From contig NC_079223.1 of NCBI RefSeq assembly GCF_029633865.1, positions 35,027,391 to 35,091,390 on the forward strand: a DNA stretch of 64,000 bases. Reading direction: 5' to 3'. This DNA is from Lampris incognitus. Lineage: Eukaryota; Chordata; Actinopteri; Lampriformes; Lampridae. The notes beneath the pieces are model-generated. The model had not been told where the DNA came from. It made no database searches and saw only the letters and a program-made list of their open reading frames with translations. Made by a program: the position numbers and the translations under genes. Shown piece after piece: positions 25,044 to 39,180 of the stretch (position 1 is the first letter of the stretch; every line of letters starts with the position of its first letter).

Positions 25044-26835
25044 ACGCATGTGTTCATTCTTGCACACACGTGTATTGTGCACCGTTTGCACGTGTTAGCA
25101 TGTGGCTCTGTGTGGCAAATAAAGACAAACAAAGGGGAAGAGTTGCTCAAGGGCTCAAAATGAAGCAAGATAATGACAAACTTTTTGACAAGCTTGGCCT
25201 CGATTCAGGCGAACCAGTGACGACGTAAAGCATAGATAGAGATAAATGGCTGTTTGCTGAACTGCGTGATAACGTACTAGGGTTCTGTAATCACACCATT
25301 GGAAATGAAATAGAGCCCGTATGGAGAGATGTTTTCAAGCGCCATGAACTGTGACAGGTAGCTGGTTGAAGAGACACACATTAACGAAACCTGTTTCCCC
25401 GGTGAACCTCAAGTGCTTCCAACTCATTTGTGTTTTGGGATTTCATTTTCTTAAATGGGAACTCTAGCGCGCACAAAGAGGCTCTGAAGTCATTTTATTA
25501 AACATATTTGGGTAAAGGGTTTTGTTGTTGTTGTTTTTTCTTAACATTATTTCCGACCTTGTCATTTTCATTGATGGTCGTCTCGAGCTATCCAGATCAT
25601 GCCTCATATTTGGGTTGTGCCTCTCCTGCATTGTGCTCCTAATTTAATGAAAATTACTTGTGTGGATTCATCATGCATTATATGTGCATTATATGTAAGG
25701 GCAAGTATTTCACCTAATATTACATTGGATGTCACACTGGATAATTTGAACTTTCACCATGATGGTGAACTACAATTTCCAAACGTGATACTTGTATCAA
25801 AATGCCCAGCGAAGCTAAAGTGCCGCATTTTGTGTATTAAATGAATGTCTAAGTGCTGAAGGAGCCACATTCAGAGTCTCTGCAAAGCTCGAGAGCCTCT
25901 CTCCCGTCTCTCCAATTAGATATGAGCAGAGGCTTACTGTAGTGTAAGGCCGATCTAAAGTGACAGACAGAAAACAACATGGCGGGGACTGACGGGCTGG
26001 AAGAGTCAACCGGAGCATGACAGACCAGTCTTTACCCGGAGTACACCAGTGACACTCGGCGTTCTCTCTCAGTGAGTGTTAGGCTAGAAATACAACATAA
26101 AGTGGTTTGTTGTGGCTATTTTTATCGCGCAGCCGTAGACTATAATTCTATGGATACCACTCAGCTCCATGAGAGCGGGCTTTAAACGGAAAATGACAAA
26201 ATTTCTCAGTAAGAGGAATTTCACCAGATGTCATAAACACACATTGGACTCAACTCTAGAAAGACAGATCATTTGGACATTTCAGCAAACCCAACTTTAA
26301 TCCTCACCCCCTCATCCTCTGTCACGCGCGCGCGTACAGATTTGTTTCTGTATACTCTGGGTCTTGGTCGCTGCATAGATTATGCTGTGATGATTGTGTG
26401 GTGTGCCCTGTGCCGACACTGCAGCTGTTTACACGTCCCCCACTGAGAGCCATTCACACTGCAACATCCAGCCCCCGGGTTATGTAATGCTACCTCTGTG
26501 CGTGCATGTGCGTGCAATACGGAACGAGAGATGGGGGGCAGGGGGAAGAGATATAGAGGGTAATGTACACACATCTCAAGTTGTGTGCCTTGGCTGAATG
26601 GCGATGCTCTTAGACATATCCTCTACTTTGATGTGGTCGTTTTAGCTGCGGATTAGCATGGCACATGTGAACTGTGCATAGGCAAACAGAGCTGTTCGTC
26701 TTCGCAACGAAGGAGGCGTTCAACTCCTCTCTTTTGGTCCTTACACGGCGGCATACCTCTACCAGCATACACTTTGTCTGAGAGTGCTGTTTGATGATAT
26801 ATTCTTTGCAGTTGCACCTCTTTCTTCTTTAGTAC
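25043..26835. other. Non-coding, no gene seen
   Basis: Unique-looking sequence with a CGCGCGCG patch near 26322-26334. No exon or RNA gene recognised. Confidence 0.5.
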
Positions 26836-27124
26836 CGTGAGCATGTGTCCATCTGGTGTTCAGTTTGTGTGTATTATTGTCAGGATTAATGAAGTTAGTC
26901 GGCATTTAATTAGTAAAGCGTATATTAACTGCGAATGTAGCAGCTGGTCTTATCATAGCCTCCATACACCCACTCCGGTACTGCTCATACTTGGATCTGC
27001 ATGCATACATTTATATGTGTACTTTGAATAATTGTGTTTCGCTTTTGACGTCCTACCTTGTACCTCATTTACACTTCCCTTATCTTGCGGTGTATACACC
27101 TAGTATGTGCTATGTGTAATCGAA

Positions 27125-27196
27125 AACAATGTACCAAGTCAAATTCCTTGTATGTAATCATACTTGGCTAATAACACCTGACTTGACTTGACTTGA
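27125..27196 (+). repeat. LINE-type 3' tail
   Basis: Reads CCAAGTCAAATTCCTTGTATG, CATACTTGGCTAATAA, then ACCTGACTTGACTTGACTTG. This matches the very common teleost tail in which TCAAATTCCTTGT and CATACTTGGC precede short terminal repeats, typical of a truncated non-LTR retrotransposon. The upstream limit is unclear; the parent family is not determined. Confidence 0.6.
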
Positions 27197-27478
27197 TATA
27201 TGGATGTTAGCATGTCTGAGGCTGCTTTGATGGTTGGAGCTGCATTGATTAGTAACCCCAACCTTACCCGAGATATCAGGGAGGTGTAAGGAAGATGCAA
27301 GGGAGATGATAGCTAACCCTTGAGATTTTAAATGCAAATCGTGAATCTAAGACAATAGCTAATTAACAAATATCCGAATCGTGCAACAGTTGTAGCCGGT
27401 CATTCTGAGGGTTCCTGACAGGCATAACCTATCCAGGTATTAACGATACTGTGCATGGGGTTTTAAAATGGCAGCTAA

Positions 27479-27868
27479 CGGGGCATCCAGGTAGTGTAGC
27501 GGTCTATTCCATTGGTTGGGTGTCCCTACAGACACAATTGGCCGTGTCTGCGGGTGGGAAGCCGGGTGTGGGCATGTGCCCTGGTCGATGCACTAGCGCC
27601 TCCTCTAGTCGTTCGGGGCGCCTGTTTGGGGAGTAGGGAAAACTGGGGGGGAATAGCATGATCCTCCCACGTGCTACGTCCCCCTGGTGAATCTCCTCAC
27701 TGTCAGGTGAAAAGAAGCGGCTGGCAACTCCACGTGTATCGGAGGAAGCATGTGGTAGTCTGCAACCCTCTGAATCGGCAGAGGGGGTACAGCAGCGACC
27801 AGGATGGCTCGGAAGAGTGGGGTAATTGGCTGGATACAGTTGGGGAGAAAAAATGGGGGGGGTAAAAT
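27479..27868 (+). mobile_element. tRNA-derived SINE, copy A
   Basis: Starts with the tRNA-like head (AGTGTAGCGGTCTATTCC) but the B-box part is deleted. The body has TTGGCCGTGTCTGCGGGTGG, CTAGCGCCTCCTCTAGTCG and CTCACTGTCAGGTGAAAAGA, and it ends GGGGAGAAAAAATGGGGGGG. It is flanked by 14-bp target duplications with one mismatch (27465-27478 and 27869-27882). The same family occurs four more times in the window. Confidence 0.9.
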
Positions 27869-27889
27869 AAAATGGCAGCCAAGGCACAG

Positions 27890-30800
27890 GGAGTGGAGAG
27901 TTTGAAGCAGAAACAAAGTTGTCAGTGCTGGCAGAACAAGCTTTTAAAAAATGTTTATTAACAGCTACTTCAATGTCAAGAGATAAAACCCAGGTTCAAC
28001 CATTTTTTTTTGTTGATCTGGGGCAGAGGAGGCGCTGATGTAATAGCACGGGCAACTCTGTTTCATTTGGGTATCGATCTCTGGGATTCAGAGTGTCCAA
28101 ACATAACTATAATTACCAGTGTTCATAGCGTGGGTGTCAGTAAGTTTAAAAAATAAAAAGCAGCAATCTTCAGGACTGCAGCTTTAAACAGACCTTAAGA
28201 AGGCAGTGACACAGCTGTGCTGAGCTTTCTAAAAGTGGCCGTCGAGCAGCATGGCTCCAGGATACTGAAATGCAAATGTTTAGCCATCTTGAGGTGTTGT
28301 GGACTTATCTAAAAAAAAATTGTTTTTTTAAAAACAGTGGAGAAAGGTGCTCAATCGATAACGGTAATGACATGACCATAACACACTCAGTGGTGAAATA
28401 TTGAAATTAGCTGAGTCAATGAATGGTGCTGCTTGTGAGGTGGGCCTGTAGATTATAGCCTACAAGGTGTAGCTTGCTACACACAGGAAGGTTCTACCTG
28501 TCAGTAACCATTAGAATAACCAGCAGGTCTGGTGTACCAGTGACTGTGCTCCTCTAAAATGGCATCGAGTGGTAAATTCTTTATGGAGAACCTGAATTTA
28601 TTGATACCAGATCAGCACTTGTATGAGAAGCTTGAATACTACAGGCCAAGGCCTACATTGCTATCACCTTTGCAAATAAGACCTAAACCTTTAACATTTT
28701 TAGTCTCCACCAATCATTGATGCAGCATAGCATTAGTGTACATACTAATAACTGTAGTTTAAATTCATTTTAAGGCAAGGCTAACTAGGCAGTCTAACAA
28801 GTGATGTGGCATGCATGATGGCACTTGCTTGTGCATGGAAAAAAAATTAAATCTCACTCCAGGCAGCCCATCAAAGTTGACAACCTTGAACAGATACAGT
28901 AGCTGACAAAAAGAGATGGAGCGGTTTCATTCATAAAATCAATTTCAGTGGAAAATTCTACCACCAGAATGTGCCAGAACACCGCCGACTGGTGGCAGGC
29001 ATGTCAATAAATAGTGTTGCCAAGGGGATGCTGACATTTGTAACACAAAGGGCTCGGAGGGGAAAGGGCAGGATATATCCAATCATGCTTGGTTGACAAC
29101 AGTCAGAGCACTATAAACTCTCTCACAGCTGTTAATCCAGACTATATGAGGTGTAACCTGATGTCCTCCATGGCAACCATTTTTAGGCTATTGCACCGGT
29201 TGCTGTGTAAGAGCTTGATCATGGAGCATGCCTCAAGGGACAGATATATAATATCCTGAATATTGGCAAAGTAATCACATTATTGGTGGGGAGGAGAGGT
29301 TTATTCTCCCTAACGTATCTTCCCAACGAGTCAGTCTTGGGAAGCCTAAATAGTATTGTGACTAATAGGCAATTTTAAGGAGTGTCATGAGAGAAGAAAA
29401 ATAAATATGCCATATGCAGCACCTAGGCCTCGGTGCCCTACACCAATCAGGATGCAGGTGGAAATGTTTAGCTGTGGTCTGACAATCCCGCACTTCAAAA
29501 GCACTTTTGATGTTTCCCTTCTGTTTTTCCAGGTCACTCACGCATCAGTGGCTTTGTGAAAAACACAGACTCCGAGACTATATTAGAAACGGTGCCCGTA
29601 GGTGATTCTTTGATGCTAAACGCCAGAGCCAGTCAGTCGGCCAGGCAGCCCATTGATAGCATGCTCCTCTCCCCACTAGCTCGGATGATGCTCGTCTTCA
29701 GTTGGGCGTAGGGAATAGGAAACAGCTTTTTCCTCCAACTCATGTCAGGAACGATGTCAAATCTTAATATTGCAGTCTGGGCTTTGGTAGAGGCTGGTGA
29801 ATAATAGACCAGATAGCATTCAGCAACCAAGTGACCCAGAGCAACAGCACCAACTCATAATGTGTGTGTAAACACTGCCAAACCTGGGCAGTCCTGGTGC
29901 TTTAGCCTGCTGAAAAATGCAGGCTAATGCATAATCGTGATGACATGAGCTCGTATTCCTGCTTTCACGATGGTATCTCACAGTGCACTCTTCCCACCAC
30001 TTAAATAAACAGCACTGATTGAAAAACCAATAACATACTGGAGGAAGAAATGTTACCCGGGCTCCTTAAAAAGTGCCAAAGAAATTATGGCGTTCAGTGA
30101 AATGTGTTACCCTAGCTCAAACTTAAACTTGTATGAGACTTGGCAATCCTGCATTCGAAGCAGTATTATTATTTTTTTTACTTTATTTGATCGGGATTTA
30201 TGTTAAGTCTTTGCATCAGATGTCTAAATTCTGGGCTGAATTTCACTGGGAATAAACCTAACCCCTGGGACTCTAATCATAGCTGTTGCTCCTGGAATAG
30301 CTACGCCGGCAGGCATGAAATCATGCAAATGTTAGGGGAGCCATTCTTTTTATGCCACTACTCCAACAGAAACTTACTGATGGAGTTTCGCACAGAAGCA
30401 AACCCGTCCCTTGTGAATGATAAAGACCCCGCAATAATTTTGACAGACAAGGCAGATTTCAGTCTGTGAAAAGCACTGCTCCTGCATTTCCGAAACTTTA
30501 AGTGTGACACACGCGGGGGCTATGCTAGCACGGCAGTTATGGCAGTGACTGCACACTTTTATGATGCGGTGGAGGCCCTGTAGCATAGGGTGTTTGTGTT
30601 TTTTTTAATCCTGGCCATGCATAATAAATTAAAGCTAACATCCGAATGTCACTTCAATGTGGCTAAAAGGGCTTCAAACGTCGATTAGCGCCTTCTAACC
30701 CATAAGAGTAAAAAATACCTGGCCTTGAAAGGTGTGTTGACATTGAAGTAACGTCAGGTGATTCTTGAAGTGGGTTTTCAGATTTCCAGCCTGTATCATT

Positions 30801-32910
30801 AAACTGATGAATGAGTGGTTGCGTGTTAACTTTCCTGAACCACTCTGCACTCTCTTCCTGATATCCATATTTCATAAGCACTTCTCACAGTTCATCTGCT
30901 CTCCTCTACTCTGGCTCTTTTTTTTCCATGACAGTGAAGTTGACTGCACACCGGGGAGCAGCTAAAAATTCTGGGTTCGTCTTGATTATTAATGGGCATC
31001 TAAACACGATGTCTAATCCATCTATGACCTGAAATACTGACACAAGGCGAAACCATTCTTTACTTGCTATATGAGATTAGACTGCCCTGTTTCATGCAGT
31101 TATAGAGGCAGCTTCCTCTGGACACGTAATACACTTCACACCTCAACTATTCAAACTTAAACCAAAAAAAAGGAAGAAGGCAATTTATCAAACATTGATT
31201 TTAGGGTTAAATGAGCTTGCTCCAGTCCATTGATTTCCCTTCAGGTTATTGTGTGGTACGGAGGAACCAAAAGGACATTCTCCTCTCCATGTTTCGATCC
31301 ACCCTCAAACCATATCACATTGGAGGGGGAAAAACAAATACAGTGTGCACACTTCCTTATCATCTATCACGTCCCTTGTTGAGGGTGTGATGGACTTGGG
31401 CTGGCCCAACAGGCTCTCGGGTCAGAATCTGATGTACTTATCAAGTGTGGAGACAGTGGAGGACGTGTTGTGTGCACCAATGTGGTCAGTGACACCATCT
31501 CTGACAGAGGTAAGGTCAGAGCCTATTGATTTTTAACATAGCTCAATGTGTTAGCAGGCTGCTCGGTGCAAAGCGTTCCACTGCAGAGCCAGCAGGTAAA
31601 ACACATGCATGGCCACAGCTCAGTAATAATGGCCGCTGTGCTTTTTTCATGTAGGCATGCAACAATGAAAAGCAATGCAGTGGATCTCTGTCGTATGGTG
31701 GGCTTTCCACCTGGATGTATTCCTCTATTCTATCTCCAAGATCAGAAATCACCCTGGGGCAGAAAGGCAGAAAACATGGAATGGGGTGGGGTGGGGGGGT
31801 TAAAAATGCCTTGGTCATAGAGAAGAGCAGGCAGGTTGTACCATTTGTGTGCTGCACGGCATAGTTGTGAAGACGGAGGGTAGGGCATAGGGGCTTTAAT
31901 GTGCAGAGTGGAATTATATATCCTTTTTATCACGCTCCCCCCAACCAGCATCATTTCAGAAAGAGAGTGACAGAGAGCCAACGCAAAGCTAATTCCGCCG
32001 CTGTCACATTCGATCGTCACTTACCTCGCAAATGAGCAGCAGTAATGACACTTGCCTGATGGCCCATGCTCAGACACATTTGCCGGGGTAGTGTTTGATA
32101 GAAATCAATCCACAGCAATATGTTGGAAATGAAATAGCGAGGTGATTTTACATGGATGGGTGTCGTTCAGCAGCGAGGGCTCCGTCTCTGAGGATCTCCC
32201 CTTTGGCTTTCAAACTCAGTTCTCACTTAAATCCATACACTAAATCTTCAGGCCTTTATAATGCCTGGTGCTGAAATACAGACTTGACGTTTGAGCCTTA
32301 TCTAAAAGACTCAGGAATGCAGGCTATATCATCACTTGGCATTTGTAATTATTTTGCTGTTTGAGAATATAAACTTCTCAGTTAGCAGTTGGATTACATT
32401 AAGCCTCATTATACTTCTCAGGATATTCTGTTTAGGGTAAGGCTCCGATAAGTGACATTACAACTCTGATAAGTGACATTACAATACCTCCCTATGGGAC
32501 TTGCTTGTCACATGTTAATGTCAGTTATAGGTCCCCTTTCATTATAGTATTAACAATTATATTTAGTACTGCCAGTACTGGGGCTGGGAATTGACAGGTA
32601 TTTGCTGAATTAATAGTACAGTGGTATTACAGTGCCAATTCAATACATGCTGCGATTTTTCAAATATCCCAATATTATAAATATTGCAATTCAAGATCCC
32701 ATTTTTTCCCCTATAGAATTCTGTTTTGTTTTTTTGGGGTTTTTTTTACAACATGGGTCTTATTTTCGCAGTTTTTGCCATTTGCATTTTAGTTGTGATT
32801 TCATTTTACTCACCAGCTTCATTTTGGAGATTTTGGACACGGGGCCATCCCGAGACACAGCTTTACAATGACGTCTTGAGGGGCAATTGAACACAAGTTA
32901 AGGTTTAAAG
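27890..32910. other. Non-coding, 5 kb without gene or clear repeat
   Basis: The longest repeat-poor stretch in the window: no microsatellite longer than a few units and no transposon recognised. A 22-bp tandem duplication containing GATAAGTGACATTACAA lies at about 32446-32482. The segment at about 30180-30480 has the appearance of conserved non-coding DNA. No splice-flanked coding exon was recognised on either strand. Confidence 0.45.
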
Positions 32911-34058
32911 CTGCGGGGTATTCCATCAACACCGCTTAGGAAATATTGAACAAGACTAGGTTAAACCCTGGTATATGGCTGGACCATGACTACGTTTATT
33001 AAACGGCTGTTTTTGCGCGACTCCATTTAAACAGCGGCTGTTTTGACATCGGTTCCGTGAATAGAAAACTGTTCGCGCCGTTTTATTTTCAAATAGCAAC
33101 AGCCAATGGGGAAACTCCAACACCGCCGCCCGACCAACGGTGAAACTCCATCACTCACTCAAGGACAACGACATGAGTAGGGCTGGCCCCGCTCGTCGAC
33201 TTTCACTTAAGGCTCAAGCTGTTCCATTAACACAATGTAGCCGTGTGTTGTCAAGTTAACTCAAACCAGGTTTGAACAATCTTGCATTGCGCGTGCGCAT
33301 AGATGCCTCTGGGCGCACGCGCTTCCGATGGTCTCACCATCCCACTTCTGGCACTTCTTACACCGCCTGCGGCGCCTTTGGAGTGGGTCTGCTCACCGTG
33401 GCCTCGGAGCTCTGCTCACGCCTCGGAGCCACGAACATTGTCATGTGCAACAGTGTCCACTGAACTGTCCGTGGATGTAAAGTGGGTGGTGTAAAGTGAG
33501 AAGAGGCAGGGGGCGAGACACCCACAGTCCGGCAGATCCGTACAGGAATCACATCTGCCTATACCCCCCCCCCCGCCTCTGTGCCGATTCCAGCAGATCA
33601 TTATAGCAATCACATCCGCTCCTAGACCGCCCCGCGCGTACCGCGAATCTGTGCCGGCTTTGGGCCGTACCGGACCCAAAGCCGGTACAGATCCGTAAAC
33701 CGGATCCGCAAAAAGACACTGGGGCGGATCCGCGCCAGTTGCTGTGATACATCAGGCCTGGATCTGGCCCAGTTTCATTTTGCAGTGCATAAACAGCCCA
33801 GAATAGTCGATTGTCGAAAAGGAGGTACTATGATGCAGAAAAAACCGAACACTTCGAGCGGTGTTCTTCTCAGCGGTGGAACAAACCCCGCTGAGGGACC
33901 TTTATGAAGAATGTAAAGGAGTCATCACCAAAAAAGGCAATACTACCGCAAATAACAAGGAGGGAGATGGCTTGGCAAATAATTGCTGACAGATTAAATG
34001 TGTAAATTATCTAGCCTACTTATTATTTTATTTGCGTTTGTGAATAAATGAACATTCA

Positions 34059-34459
34059 CGGCGTCCGGGTAGCGTAGCGGTCTATTCCGTTGTCTACCAA
34101 CACAGGGATCGGCGGATCGAATCCCCGTGTTCCCTCCGGCTTGCTCGGGCGTCCCTACAGGTGTCTGCGGGTGGGAAGCTGGATGTGGGCATGTGTCCTG
34201 GTCGCTGCACTAGCACCTCCTCTGGTTGGTCGGGGTGCCTGTTCAGGGAGGACAGGAAACTGGGGAGGAATAGCGTGACCCTCCCACGTGCTACGTCCCC
34301 CTGGCGAAACTCCTCACTATCAGGTGAAAAGAAGTGGCTGGCGACTCCACATGTATCAGAGGACGCATGTGGTAGTCTTCAGCCCTCCCCGGATCGGCAG
34401 AGTGGGGTAATTGGCCGGATACAATTGGGAGGGGGAAAAGGGGGGGGGGTAAAAAAAAA
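34059..34459 (+). mobile_element. tRNA-derived SINE, copy B
   Basis: Complete copy with tRNA-like head: A-box region TAGCGTAGCGG and a B-box-like GATCGAATCC, then the family body (GGTGTCTGCGGGTGGGAAGC, CTCACTATCAGGTGAAAAGA), ending in G/A-rich sequence. Flanked by 9-bp duplications with one mismatch (34050-34058 and 34460-34468). It lies in the first intron of the Myb/SANT-like gene. Confidence 0.9.
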
Positions 34460-35734
34460 GAATATTCAGGTCTCAAGACAGACTATAGCTATATTATCAG
34501 CTGTGGCTATATTATCAGCAGGCTAGATAATATCAGATGCATGTTTAAATTTATGGTGTAGGCTAATTTATGAGAACTGACATAACTACAATGCATTTAC
34601 TGTTAATTAGCCTAATTCGGTGAGGTGTTTGAAGCCTTTCTGACCAAGTAACCCTTGGCCTATATTCACTCTCCTCGGTTGCATCTCAACGGAGGCCATC
34701 TCAATAGCCAAAAAGAATGTGGCAACAAGTGAAAATTAAAAATAAAACATTTTCTAGAGTGGTAAGTAGCCTATATTAAATGTGCCATGTATTTATTAAA
34801 ACAGTTGTTGATCTATAAATATGTACCGTTTTAGCCACGTAAAAAACACACAGATGCGACTGCTACTCGTGGGGGACCTCCACCTGAGGACAGTCGCAGT
34901 GGAGCTAGCGATGAGCTACAACTGGGGGTGCCCACTAATACGGGGAATAAAGGGGGGGCTCATCAGACATCATTCCCCAAGGTGCTCAGGAGCAATATAT
35001 ATACAGTTACTGTCTCTACCACTTTTCCTCAACAGGTATCCGTCTCTCAATGGTAAAAACTAACGGCAGGCCTATATCTTTCAGTAAGTGTAGACATGCC
35101 TGCTAGACCCTTTAACTGAAGATGCCAAAGGCTTACCTGACCCATGTTTGAGTAGCTCTTATTTTGTAAAAACACTGTGCATCTTATGCAATTCTTTCTA
35201 CTTTTGTTTTAACAATGAAACAATGATTGTCCCCCTATTTTCAGGGAGATGGCGCCAGCACGTCTAGGGCCCTTGATGAGGAGACTTTATACAGTCACAG
35301 AAATGCCAGAGGTAAGACCAACTGTGAAAAGTTTTGGATGTGTCTGCATTCTTCAAATGATGTAAAACCATACACCTTTGCTGCAGGACATAACCAGAAA
35401 AAGCACTTTAGCAAGTAATGAAGTAAGTAATTATTAATATTGCTATTGTGACAAGTTAAAAGGCTAATACACAAAGGGTCTGCTACAAATTTAAAAAGAC
35501 AGTAAACTCATGGTCTGTAATGAGATTAAAATTCTGAGAAACTGTTAAAAAAGATCACATGAGAAACAAATTGTTTAAAAACAGTAAAAATTCATATTAT
35601 GTTAAAGGGTTGAATACTAAAAATTCTCAATTTATTCCTTGTTTATTTCATTCGTTATTGTTAAAAGTTAAGTTATAATAGTATTGCAACGACCACGGAT
35701 GAATAGACTCGCTAGCCCTTAGCTAACGGGTCGC

Positions 35735-35985
35735 CCCCTTTAGTCGACTGGTTAACGTAGTCGCCCGTGGAGCGGGAGACACGGGTTCGCGTCCCGGCTG
35801 TGGCGGTTCTCGGCTGCCCCCCCCCCGCCCCCCGAATTCACTACATTGATGCCAGAAGTGGGATAGTGAGACTGTGAGGCCCCGCGTGCGCCCATCGGAA
35901 ACGCGGCAGGCGGGGAGACACCCTGGACAGGGTGCCAGTCCATCACAAGGCCGACACATTCACACCTAGGGACAATATTTAGTAT
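35735..35985 (+). mobile_element. SINE-like repeat with second type of tRNA head
   Basis: Has its own A box (TGGTTAACGTAG, 35749-35760) and B box (GGTTCGCGTCC, 35784-35794), different from the other SINE families here. After a C tract it continues with CAGAAGTGGGATAGTGAG and then a mermaid-like block GGCAGGCGGGGAGACACCCTG. It may be a composite of two SINEs. No target duplication was seen. Confidence 0.6.
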
Positions 35986-36130
35986 GTATTTTACAGTTGT
36001 TTGTAAATTGTGTATATAGTTGATGGTCATTCGAGTAAACGCTCTCACTGAGGAAACATTACCCTATCCCTCTCATTATTTCTGCCCATTTTCAGGGGCA
36101 TAACACTATTACCAACTACAGAATAAGCTA

Positions 36131-36551
<421 letters not shown>

Positions 36552-36931
36552 CAGAATAAGCTACTCTGACACATTTTCTCTTTCCCTTGATGTCCATTCG
36601 ATTTACAAACGTCATCTGCTTTGGCATTGAAAGTCAGAAGCTGAACATGGAGTACCAAAAGTTAAAAATTAAGAAGTTGCAATTGGAGATAAAGAAACTA
36701 GAGAAGGATGTAAGTATAAATCTAAAAACTGCAGAAGGTCATGGTTTTGACTTTATTTAATGTTTTTTTTGTCTTCACAGCTTGAACAAAATTAGTGAAT
36801 GAAAATTATAACTTCAAAACAACTTTGGCACACTTTCTTTGATTTATAAATGCTAAACTTTTGAATAAAAGCGTTCACTCCAAAACAAAGGTGACCATGA
36901 ATGAAATGAGGATTAACTGAAGTATATATTG

Positions 36932-36990
36932 TGGATGATCCGCTGTGGCGACCCCTAATGGGAGCAGCCAAAAGTAGTAGTAGGTATAGT
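36932..36990 (+). repeat. Short SINE/L2-type tail
   Basis: The phrase GATGATCCGCTGTGGCGACC followed by CCTAATGGGAGCAGCCAAAAG matches the 3' tail shared by zebrafish DANA-type SINEs and their partner LINE. Only the tail is present. Confidence 0.6.
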
Positions 36991-38829
36991 GGCAAGGCAG
37001 CTTGGAAGGAGGAGTCGAGAGGCCGAGATCTTTTTAATGGCAGCTCCCGTGTCCCATACACTGCACGACCCCAGGACGGTATTTACACACCGTCCAGAAC
37101 TACAACACAATGACACCCCCCCCCTCGAGGTCACAGTCTAAGTCACAATCCTAAAGTCTGTCAGTCAGTAAACGGTCTTCTACTTAGTCCAAGTCGGACC
37201 CCCAAACAACCCAACAACATCCACAACATCAAGACAACATCACTAAGACACAATTTTAATTCTAACAACAACAGTTCCATCAACCATTGCGCTCCCCCAG
37301 TGCAGAGCGACCGCCTCCCCCGGTCCCTACAGTATTTTTGTAAAGGTTCCTCACAGTTCTTCCATCCATGGATTCCTGAAGGGCTGGGTCAATGTCTCCC
37401 CATTGCTCCTCCAGCAACATTATGGGCAGCCTCTCACTGCGTAGGGTGGCAATGTTGTGCAAGACTGCACAGGCTATTGTGAATGTGTCTGGAGTTTCCC
37501 TGGGGCTTTTGCGGCACTGAAACCTAGATTTCAGTTGGCCAAACAACATCTCAATTCGTGCCCTGGTTTTTGCGTGGGCATGGCTGGAGGCCCTCCCTGC
37601 TTCTGTTGCTGGTTCTGGGTAGGGTGTCAGCATGTAAGTCATACAGGGATAGCCTCTGTACCCAGGCAGAACTCCATTAAATTCCCCTACAGAATGAAAT
37701 TTTTGGTTAAATATACATGAGATTCTTAAGGTTCAAATAGACTTAGTAAATCTTGGGTAGTAATAACATTCTCTTGAATGTGTAAACCTCTGTAACTGAT
37801 GATGCTCAACGTTCTGGAATCATGGACAGATTGTGCGTTGATATTGGATATCAGGCAACTTCCACCGCAGATCATCTGACAGCACAGAGAGTGACCTTCA
37901 ATGATGTGGCACACTTTGCTTGGCAGAGCATTCATTTAAAATTGCTCAGCACGACTAAGAAGGGTTGATGCAGTGGTGTCTTTCAAAATGTAAAATTCAG
38001 TTGTGAATTATCTGAACATTGCTCACATTCCAGAATAATATTTTGAATTTTGGGTCTGACATTGGGTATGATTTCAAATGTTTTTGCATAGGCCCTCTGC
38101 AGCTACATATTAGTGCTCTGACATATTTGGTTAGGAAAGGAAATACCTTCTTTCTTTTTTTTAATCATTGATCTGTCCTGATAAGGTAAAGTGAAACACT
38201 ATCTCTGTACAGTACAGTTGCTTCTTTGCGTAAGGTTGACATTGAAATGGACATTTCTGTGAACAACAGAAACAGAATTTAAATCCAAAGAAATGTTAAC
38301 ATCAAAACTAATTTGATCTATTGACTCGGGAAGGAGTCAGCCAGACATTACTCCATTGTTGGCTGAGATGGGCAGCAGGGCAGTGCAACACGTGTCTTTC
38401 AGTTTAATTAAAGACATTAATTGTTAAGGATTCTGTTATTCTACAGTATTGTTGTTTGTATTGCTATTTGTTAATGAAAAAAATTCCAAAAGGTTTGGCG
38501 TGTTTTATGCATATTGGTAATCCTGAGGGATTTGGTTAAACGAGGTCCTGTCTATGCACCTTTTGTGACATAACAGCTTGAATGACCTGCTGAAGATGGA
38601 CCCAATCTCCCGAAAAGACAAGGGCAGAAAACGGTTGCCAGAAAAAGGGCAGAAAACGGTTGCCTGTCCTGGGTAAGACGCTAAACTGCAACCGCAGTCT
38701 GTAGAAGGGTAGCATCTTACATCAGCAAGGGCCCTTTGGCTAAGAACGACGTCCCTACTGATAGATCTGGTCCTCCTGAATGCCTGTATGGTACTTCCCA
38801 TGGTGCCCAGTCCAGCCAACACATTGGCA

Positions 38830-38990
38830 TAGGAGAAGGGTACTCTGATTTCAAATCCACCTGCTGCCTTGTGGGTTGATGCCTCTTTAGGCAAAGGCTA
38901 GGTGATAGAAACACTCTGACAACAAAACCACCTGCTGCCTTGTAGGTTGATGCCTGTTTAGGCAAAGGCTAGGAGAAGGAAACTCCGAAT
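38830..38990 (+). repeat. Imperfect tandem repeat, about 70-bp period
   Basis: The block CCACCTGCTGCCTTGTGGGT ... GATGCCTCTTTAGGCAAAGGCTA occurs twice, with part of a third unit (GGAGAAGG and following). It lies at the start of the sequence leading into the SINE tail at 39055. A smaller duplication, AGGGCAGAAAACGGTTGCC, lies at about 38617-38663. Confidence 0.7.
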
Positions 38991-39054
38991 TCAAATCCCC
39001 GGGCACAGTCTACCCAGCTGTCAGTACCCAGAAAGGGTAAACCAAGAGTAAACC

Positions 39055-39180
39055 ATTCCCCGGGTGCTGCACGGCAGCTGCCCACTGCTCCTAGCTACAC
39101 AGCTAGGATGGGTTAAACTCAGAGAGTGAATTTCATTGTACGTATATACAAATGACAAATAAAGTGTATTCTATTCTATT
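39055..39180 (+). mobile_element. SINE 3' part (CTGCTCCTAGCTACACAGCTAG tail)
   Basis: Shares GTGCTGCACGGCAGCTGCCC, ACTGCTCCTAGCTACACAGC and a GGGTTAAAC...GAATTTC tail with the copy at 9601-9830, ending AATAAAGTGTATTCTATTC. The head is not recognisable. Confidence 0.7.
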
